Assembly (NCBI GenBank): GCA_022796875.1 | Contig: JAAWJJ010000021.1 | Coordinates: 1-46,172 of the forward strand | Source: Eubacterium sp. | GTDB taxonomy: Bacteria; Bacillota; Clostridia; Lachnospirales; Lachnospiraceae | DNA: 46,172 nt | Direction: 5' to 3' | Part shown: one piece after another, positions 41,031-46,172 of the stretch | Layout of the letters: each line of letters begins with the position of its first letter | Position numbering within the stretch: position 1 is the stretch's first letter | The notes under the pieces: model-generated | Told to the model about the DNA's origin: nothing | Seen by the model: only the letters and a program-made list of their open reading frames with translations | Databases searched by the model: none | Translations under genes and position numbers: made by a program

Positions 41031-42929
41031 ATGAAAAAACAATCTGATCTGTCAAGATTGATGCGTTATGCCGGAAAGCATAAGATACTGACCATTCTTT
41101 CCTGGATATTGTCCGTAGTAAGCGCGCTGTTGGCTCTTGTGCCTTTCTGGTATATATGGCGTATCATCCACGACATACTGGAAGTTTCCCCGGATTTCTC
41201 ACGGGCGGGGAATGTCACATGCTATGGCTGGTCTGCCGTACTGTTTGCGGTTATTTCTATTCTTGTTTATATAACTGCTCTGATGTGTTCGCATCTGGGC
41301 GCATTTCGGGTTGCCGCCAATATACGCAAAGAACTAATGCAGCATATTGCGGCCCTGCCGCTCGGAACAACGGAAAAATACGGCAGCGGCAAACTGCGCA
41401 GAATCGTGAACAGCTCCAGCGCTGCCACGGAAAACTTTCTCGCCCACAGGCTGCCCGACAAAGCAGGCGCGATTGCCACGCCCGCAGGACTGCTTTTCTT
41501 ACTGCTTGCGTTTGATTGGCGGTTAGGACTATTAAGCCTTGTTCCCGTTGCACTCGGGTTCCTGATCATGATGAAAATGACCGGGAAAAACATGGAGCAG
41601 AGAATGGAGCAATACCAAAACGCCCTTTCCGATATGTCAAATGAAGCCGTTGAATATGTAAGAGGCGTACCCGTAGTAAAAACTTTCGGGCAGACAATCT
41701 TTTCCTTTAAACGCTTTAAAGACGCGATAGACAATTACGAAACCTGGGTAATCGCCTATACAAAAGGCCTGCGCCTGCCTATGATGTTCTATACAACCGC
41801 AATCAACAGCGTATTCGCATTTCTGATTGCCGGAGGGATTCTTCTTACAGGAGGCGGCATAACAAATGAATTACTGCTAAACCTTATCTTCTATATCATA
41901 ATAACGCCTGTGATCGGCACGACGCTCACAAAAATCATGTTTATGAGCGAGGACACCATGATTGTAAGCGACGCAATCCACAGGATTGATGAAGTGCTGA
42001 ATGAAAAACCATTGCCTGAAAGCCGGGTAAATAACGTACCGTCCGATCATTCGATTATATTCGAACACGTTAGTTATAGTTATAAGGGGAGCCCGACAGG
42101 GCGGGAAAATGCCCTGAACGACGTATCCCTTTCTATCAGGCCGGGACAGACGGCAGCGTTAGTCGGCGCGTCCGGCAGCGGCAAAACGACCCTTGCAAAT
42201 ATCGCGGCAAGATTTTTTGACCCACAAAAAGGCCGTATCCTGATCGGAAATGTCGACATACGCGATATTCCAAAAGAAACATTGACGAATAACATATCTT
42301 TTGTATTCCAGAACAGCCGCCTGCTCAAAACGTCCATACTGGAAAATGTACGTATGGCAAAACCTGGCGCCACACGGAAAGAAGTCATGGACGCCCTGAA
42401 AACCGCCCAGTGCCTGGATATTATTGAAAAGCTGCCAGATGGCATAGATACGGTTGTCGGCACAGACGGAGCATATCTGTCCGGCGGGGAACAGCAGAGA
42501 ATAGCGATCGCCCGTGCAATTTTGAAAAACGCGCCGATTCTGATTCTGGACGAGGCTACCGCGTTTGCTGACCCCGATAATGAGGTGCGCATACAACAAG
42601 CCTTATCCGCCCTTTCAAAGGGAACGCTTTCCGGGGATAACCCGACGTCGGAGCCTGCTTTTGCAAAAACGGAAACGGCCGCATATACTGCTAAAAAAAC
42701 AGTAATTATGATCGCGCACAGGCTGTCTTCCATCACAGACGCGGATTGCATTTATGTGCTTCAGGACGGGAAAATTGCCGAAAGCGGCACGCACGGCGAA
42801 CTGATCGGGAAGAACGGCATATTTGCAAAAATGTGGAAAAACTATTCCGAAGCGGCAGAATGGCGTCTTTCTTCGGAAGATGTCCCAAAAACCATGAACG
42901 GAAACAGGAAATTGGAGGGAAAGGCATGA
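41031..42929 (+). CDS. ABC exporter half-transporter 1 (fused membrane and ATPase domains)
   Basis: A 632-residue half-size exporter, expected to pair with the next gene as a heterodimer. Residues ~15-310 hold six membrane helices; the ATPase follows with Walker A GASGSGKTTLAN (~380), signature LSGGEQQRIAIARA, Walker B ILILDEATAFADPDNE and H-loop MIAHRLSSI. The D-loop reads AFAD instead of the usual SALD, as in YbtP/IrtA-like exporters. An extra ~25-residue segment (GTLSGDNPTSEPAFAKTETA) sits between Walker B and H-loop, where other members have none. Ribosome-binding site AAGGAGG. Its TGA overlaps the next ATG. Regulation by the upstream TetR is probable. Drug or siderophore-related transport cannot be distinguished. 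Confidence 0.92.
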   Translation: MKKQSDLSRLMRYAGKHKILTILSWILSVVSALLALVPFWYIWRIIHDILEVSPDFSRAGNVTCYGWSAVLFAVISILVYITALMCSHLGAFRVAANIRKELMQHIAALPLGTTEKYGSGKLRRIVNSSSAATENFLAHRLPDKAGAIATPAGLLFLLLAFDWRLGLLSLVPVALGFLIMMKMTGKNMEQRMEQYQNALSDMSNEAVEYVRGVPVVKTFGQTIFSFKRFKDAIDNYETWVIAYTKGLRLPMMFYTTAINSVFAFLIAGGILLTGGGITNELLLNLIFYIIITPVIGTTLTKIMFMSEDTMIVSDAIHRIDEVLNEKPLPESRVNNVPSDHSIIFEHVSYSYKGSPTGRENALNDVSLSIRPGQTAALVGASGSGKTTLANIAARFFDPQKGRILIGNVDIRDIPKETLTNNISFVFQNSRLLKTSILENVRMAKPGATRKEVMDALKTAQCLDIIEKLPDGIDTVVGTDGAYLSGGEQQRIAIARAILKNAPILILDEATAFADPDNEVRIQQALSALSKGTLSGDNPTSEPAFAKTETAAYTAKKTVIMIAHRLSSITDADCIYVLQDGKIAESGTHGELIGKNGIFAKMWKNYSEAAEWRLSSEDVPKTMNGNRKLEGKA

Positions 42930-44674
42930 TGAAAACATTTTTGATTCCAAAATTACAAAGACGCTTTGCGTTATCAGAACAGGGAGCTGCCGATTTGATA
43001 AAAGGCTGTATTGCCTGCGTCGCACAGGATATCTCTTTTATGCTCCCTGTCGGGCTTCTCTATTACTTTGTCATGGATATCATGAACGGAAATATGAACA
43101 AAAGCCGCGTCATTTTTTATGCGGTTTCCGCTTTGGCCTGCTTATTCCTTATATTTATTATAACCCGGTTTCAATATAACACCACTTATCTGGCGACTTA
43201 TGTGGAAAGCGGCGTAAGGCGTATATCCTTAGCGGAAACTTTACGTAAAATCCCGCTGTCTTTTTTCGGAAAAAAGGATCTTGCGGACCTGACAAATTCC
43301 ATTATGGGCGACTGCGCCACGCTGGAAACGGCGTTTTCCCACTATGTACCCACTTTGGCAGGTTCCCTGATTTCAACAACGTTGATTGCGATCTGCCTGT
43401 TTGCCTTTGACTGGCGCATGGCTCTTGCGGCGGTTTGGGTTCTGCCGGTCGCCTTTATAATTACATTTTTTTCCGCCCGCATACAGGAATATTTTAACCG
43501 AAAATCCGTAGCGGCCAATGTCGCTCTCGAAAACGGCGTGCAGGAGTGTATCGAAAATCTGCAGGACTTAAAGGCGAATAACGCGGAAAGAAACTATCTG
43601 AGCGGACTTAACAAAAAAATTGACGCTGTGGAAAAACGGCATATCATATCAGAACTCGGAACTGCCCTTTTCGTCGTATCTTCCCAATTGATATTAAAGT
43701 TTGGGATTGCTACGGTTGCGCTCGCAGGCTCTGCTCTGCTCGTTCGCGGAGAGATTGATATTCCTCTGTTCTTCCTGTTTTTGCTTGTGGCTTCCAGGCT
43801 GTATGCCCCTCTTGAGGGTGCGCTGCAAAATCTTGCTGCGGTGATCTCTACCAAAACGAACATAAACCGCATGAACGAAATCCTTGACCATCCGGTCCAG
43901 ACAGGCAGCGACAGACTGACAAATAAAGGCTATGACATTGTATTCGATCATGTGGGATTTGCTTACAATACCGGGGAAACCGTACTGAAAGACGTTTCTT
44001 TTACGGCGAAACAGGGAGAAGTTACCACCCTGGTAGGGCCGTCCGGCGGCGGCAAAACGACGGTGTCGCGCCTTGCCGCGCGGTTTTGGGATATCAACAA
44101 GGGAAAAATCACAGTCGGCGGTATGGATATCTCGAAAACAGATCCGGAAACTTTATTGTCGCTGTTCTCTATCGTGTTTCAGGATGTGACGCTGTTTAAC
44201 AATACGATCCTGGAGAATATCAGAACAGGAAGAAAAGACGCGACAGATGAAGAAGTAATTGCAGCGGCAAAACTGGCAAATTGCGAAGAATTTGCCGCAA
44301 AACTGCCGGACGGTTATCATAGTATGATCGGCGAAAACGGCTGTGAATTGTCCGGCGGTGAAAGGCAGCGCATTTCCATCGCCCGCGCTTTCCTCAAAAA
44401 TTCTCCGATCATTTTGCTGGACGAAGCAACGGCAAGCCTTGACGTAGAAAACGAAACCCTGATACAATCCGCCTTGTCAAGGCTGATTAAAAATAAGACC
44501 GTACTTGTGATCGCTCACCGTATGCGTACCGTAAGCGGCGCGGATAAGGTAGTTGTGCTCTCCGACGGCTGCGTTGCCGAACAGGGAACGCCGGGGAAAC
44601 TGATGCGCACAGGCAGGATTTACCCACATATGGTAAAACTGCAGATGATGAGCCGGGAGTGGGGAATTTCATAA
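42926..44674 (+). CDS. ABC exporter half-transporter 2 (fused membrane and ATPase domains)
   Basis: A 582-residue half-size exporter. The start at 42926 is chosen because GGAGGG precedes it and it overlaps the stop of the previous gene (ATGA); a longer frame upstream reads through the partner gene. Six membrane helices occupy ~20-310. The ATPase has Walker A GPSGGGKTTVSR (~380), signature LSGGERQRISIARA, Walker B IILLDEATASLDVENE and H-loop VIAHRMRTV, all intact. Together with the previous gene it likely forms a heterodimeric exporter in which this subunit has the fully canonical ATPase. A promoter for the next small gene begins about 85 bases after its stop. Confidence 0.93.
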   Translation: MMKTFLIPKLQRRFALSEQGAADLIKGCIACVAQDISFMLPVGLLYYFVMDIMNGNMNKSRVIFYAVSALACLFLIFIITRFQYNTTYLATYVESGVRRISLAETLRKIPLSFFGKKDLADLTNSIMGDCATLETAFSHYVPTLAGSLISTTLIAICLFAFDWRMALAAVWVLPVAFIITFFSARIQEYFNRKSVAANVALENGVQECIENLQDLKANNAERNYLSGLNKKIDAVEKRHIISELGTALFVVSSQLILKFGIATVALAGSALLVRGEIDIPLFFLFLLVASRLYAPLEGALQNLAAVISTKTNINRMNEILDHPVQTGSDRLTNKGYDIVFDHVGFAYNTGETVLKDVSFTAKQGEVTTLVGPSGGGKTTVSRLAARFWDINKGKITVGGMDISKTDPETLLSLFSIVFQDVTLFNNTILENIRTGRKDATDEEVIAAAKLANCEEFAAKLPDGYHSMIGENGCELSGGERQRISIARAFLKNSPIILLDEATASLDVENETLIQSALSRLIKNKTVLVIAHRMRTVSGADKVVVLSDGCVAEQGTPGKLMRTGRIYPHMVKLQMMSREWGIS

Positions 44675-44759
44675 CGATATCACTGATGTTCTTTTTATAT
44701 TGTATAGCTTTGATGTAACCAGAATATACTAAAATACTGTCATACCATACCGGGCTGTC

Positions 44760-44788
44760 TTTACATCTTTCTGTCAATCCGTTATAAT
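44760..44788 (+). promoter_or_regulatory. Promoter of the 58-residue gene
   Basis: TTTACA (44760-44765), 17-base spacer, TATAAT (44783-44788). The predicted start near 44795 leaves a leader of about 78 bases rich in ATA/TAT repeats. Confidence 0.65.
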
Positions 44789-44872
44789 ATGATTGCAACA
44801 ACATATATTATACGCAATACGTATTATATACAATACTATCTGCAATATGATCAATAAAAAGGCGGTGAAAGG

Positions 44873-45049
44873 ATGGTTACAGAAATGACGCTTGACGAAT
44901 TAAAACAGGTAACGATTGATTACTACGTAAATCTACAACGTATCAAAAAAGCAAATACCGACCATAATCCGGAATTAGAATATCAGTTGAAAATTTATAA
45001 AAATAAGCTATCCTCTTTAGGTATCCCATCTGAAGAATATGAAATGTAA
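44873..45049 (+). CDS. Small unknown protein, 58 residues
   Basis: A 58-residue protein beginning MVTEMTLDELKQVTIDYYVN and ending GIPSEEYEM. It has no cysteine, signal peptide or membrane helix, and looks like two amphipathic helices (residues 6-27 and 34-48). AAGGCGGTGAAAGG lies directly before the ATG at 44873-44875; a consensus-like promoter lies upstream and a hairpin terminator downstream, so it is a complete small gene. I do not recognise its family; small helical proteins of this type are common in Lachnospiraceae and some act as regulators or antitoxins, but nothing here shows that. Confidence 0.72.
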   Translation: MVTEMTLDELKQVTIDYYVNLQRIKKANTDHNPELEYQLKIYKNKLSSLGIPSEEYEM

Positions 45050-45064
45050 ACAAAAAATCGAACA

Positions 45065-45113
45065 GGCGGCGTTGACTGGCCGCCGCACTCCCCTCCCGGC
45101 AGGAGGGGATTTT
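45065..45113 (+). terminator. Two hairpins and terminator after the 58-residue gene
   Basis: GGCGGC/GCCGCC (45065-45084) is followed by TCCCCTCC (45089-45096) pairing with GGAGGGGA (45102-45109) and a T-run (45110-45113). The second hairpin fits an intrinsic terminator with a short T-tract. Confidence 0.6.
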
Positions 45114-45127
45114 GTATGTTCCGAATT

Positions 45128-45161
45128 AAAAACCGGCGAGGCTTACGCCACACCGGTTTTT
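45128..45161. terminator. Bidirectional terminator before the hydrogenase gene end
   Basis: AAAAACCGG (45128-45136) and CCGGTTTTT (45153-45161) pair perfectly around a 16-base loop. The T-run on both strands lets it end the small gene and the converging hydrogenase transcript. Confidence 0.8.
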
Positions 45162-45208
45162 AATTTTATTTTGCCGTTTTACATACAATTCTCACATATG
45201 ACACTTTT

Positions 45209-46172
45209 TTATAATCCTTTGTTTACCACACGTTTTACATAGGTCGTATGCAGCAGTTCATGCGCTTTATGGCTGCCCGGTTCTCCAAGGTACGTATCGT
45301 ACAATTCGATAATTGCCGGATTCTCATGGGATTTGCGGATCTTGTTCCCCTCGTCCAGCCCGTACAGCACTTTCGCACGTTCCGCACGGATGTCTACCGT
45401 ATTGCGTACGCTGCCCGGCTGCTGCGGCTGTCCGCCTCCGTTCACACATCCGCCCGGACAAGCCATGATCTCAATAAAGTGGTAGTCCGCCTCGCCTGCT
45501 TTTACCTTTTCCAGCAGCGTCCTTGCATTTCCAAGGCCTGACGCTACCGCTACTTTTACCGTCATGCCCGCTACGTCGTAAGACGCTTCTTTGATGCCCT
45601 CAGTGCCGCGGACATCTGTAAAGTTCAGCTGCGCTAGCTCTTCCCCGGTCAGTTTTTCTACCGCCGTACGCAGAGCCGCTTCCATAACGCCGCCGGTAGC
45701 TCCGAAGATCACGCCTGCCCCTGTTCCAAGGCCTAACGGCAGGTCAAATTCTTCATCCGGAAGCGACAGGAAGTTTATGCCTGCACGCTCGATCATCCGC
45801 GCCAGTTCCCGGGTCGTGATCGCGATATCCACATCCGCTACGCCTGCGCCGTTCTGGTCTTCCCGGCCGATCTCAAATTTCTTCGCCGTACACGGCATCA
45901 CGCTGACAACGACAATATCCTCTTTCGGGATGCCCTCTTTTTCCGCATAATAGGATTTTGCAATAGCCCCGAACATCTGCTGCGGAGATTTACACGAAGA
46001 TAAGTTCTCCGTCATATCCGGGAAGTAATGTTCACAATATTTGACCCATCCCGGAGAACAGGAGGTAATAAGCGGAAGCACGCCGCCGTTCTGTACCCGG
46101 TCAAGAAATTCGTTCGCTTCTTCCATAATCGTCAAGTCTGCGGAAAATACCGTATCAAATACTTTATCAAAG
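45209..46172 (-). CDS. [FeFe] hydrogenase, C-terminal H-cluster domain (5' end outside window)
   Basis: A partial gene of at least 321 codons; the frame stays open to the right edge, so the start and N-terminal Fe-S domains lie outside. It is the catalytic part of a group A [FeFe] hydrogenase, which makes or oxidises H2. Motifs: P1 ITSCSPGWVKYCE, P2 SVMPCTAKKFE, P3 MACPGGCVNGGGQP, plus GATGGVMEAALR and a small-subunit-like C-terminal tail (HELLHTTYVKRVV). P1 has Ser where the most common motif has a second Cys (TSCCPxW). HndD-type NADP- or NADH-linked enzymes are the nearest family I know; partner subunits are not in the window. Terminator at 45128-45161 follows. Confidence 0.95.
   Translation of the reverse strand, partial: FDKVFDTVFSADLTIMEEANEFLDRVQNGGVLPLITSCSPGWVKYCEHYFPDMTENLSSCKSPQQMFGAIAKSYYAEKEGIPKEDIVVVSVMPCTAKKFEIGREDQNGAGVADVDIAITTRELARMIERAGINFLSLPDEEFDLPLGLGTGAGVIFGATGGVMEAALRTAVEKLTGEELAQLNFTDVRGTEGIKEASYDVAGMTVKVAVASGLGNARTLLEKVKAGEADYHFIEIMACPGGCVNGGGQPQQPGSVRNTVDIRAERAKVLYGLDEGNKIRKSHENPAIIELYDTYLGEPGSHKAHELLHTTYVKRVVNKGL

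Noticed and set aside
42746..42925. Longer start for ABC half-transporter 2
   Set aside because: It would overlap the ATPase end of the preceding gene by 180 bases in another frame; GGAGGG and the ATGA overlap fix the start at 42926.

Overview
The window looks like chromosomal DNA of a low- to mid-GC Clostridia member, most likely Lachnospiraceae. The basis is the gene set: a fused PurS-PurL-PurQ type FGAM synthase, a SCIFF peptide locus beside a TIGR04086 membrane protein and a fused SecDF, AsnA-type asparagine synthetase, a ROK glucokinase, CheC, a group A [FeFe] hydrogenase and many MATE/ABC exporters. No rRNA, tRNA, CRISPR array, phage or intact insertion sequence was seen. Most of it is ordinary core and near-core chromosome with a few accessory exporter cassettes.

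Layout. 1-8160 (minus strand): ROK glucokinase, a Cas4/RecB-like nuclease fused to a DinG/XPD helicase, then purL. The whole gap between helicase and purL is one imperfect inverted repeat of about 753 bp (4061-4813), the most unusual structure in the window. 8160-14420 (minus): a degenerate HPr/Crh-like protein behind a promoter with a perfect 20-bp palindrome, an unknown 250-residue protein, secDF, and the SCIFF pair: scfB and its 48-residue six-cysteine precursor scfA, which is too short for ordinary ORF calling. A TIGR04086 protein follows. 14550-17110 (plus): a structured leader and a CNNM/CorC-type transporter, a 3 x 22 bp tandem repeat running out of its stop codon, and asnA. 17185-18906: cheC, then a junction of two gene remnants, one of them a LysR regulator without its DNA-binding domain. 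18996-21653: valS without a T-box leader. 21786-26291 (minus): a short FliD-like protein, a MATE exporter, a polysaccharide deacetylase and an M14 gamma-D-glutamyl peptidase with LysM, the last two probably acting on the wall. 26402-31516 (minus): a four-gene MacAB-like cassette with two membrane-fusion adaptors, one ATPase and one permease, linked by stop/start overlaps. 31618-32865: glyA. 33241-35358 (plus): an LTA-synthase-like sulfatase with a long leader. 35377-38971 (minus): patatin phospholipase, MFS transporter and a second MATE exporter, divergent from an AraC regulator. 40153-44674 (plus): a TetR regulator with a consensus promoter and overlapping palindromic operator, then two half-size ABC exporters overlapping by ATGA. 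The window ends with a 58-residue unknown protein and the C-terminal catalytic part of an [FeFe] hydrogenase running off the right edge.

Three themes deserve attention. First is the giant fold-back at 4061-4813. Second are several untranslated leaders with strong promoters and hairpins or palindromes (8712, 14592, 40181, 40866). Third is a recurring habit of short duplications at the 3' ends of genes (secDF, the CorC-like gene, the deacetylase, the LTA synthase, adaptor 1 and possibly the permease). All functional statements are by motif and family recognition from the sequence alone; no database search was run.
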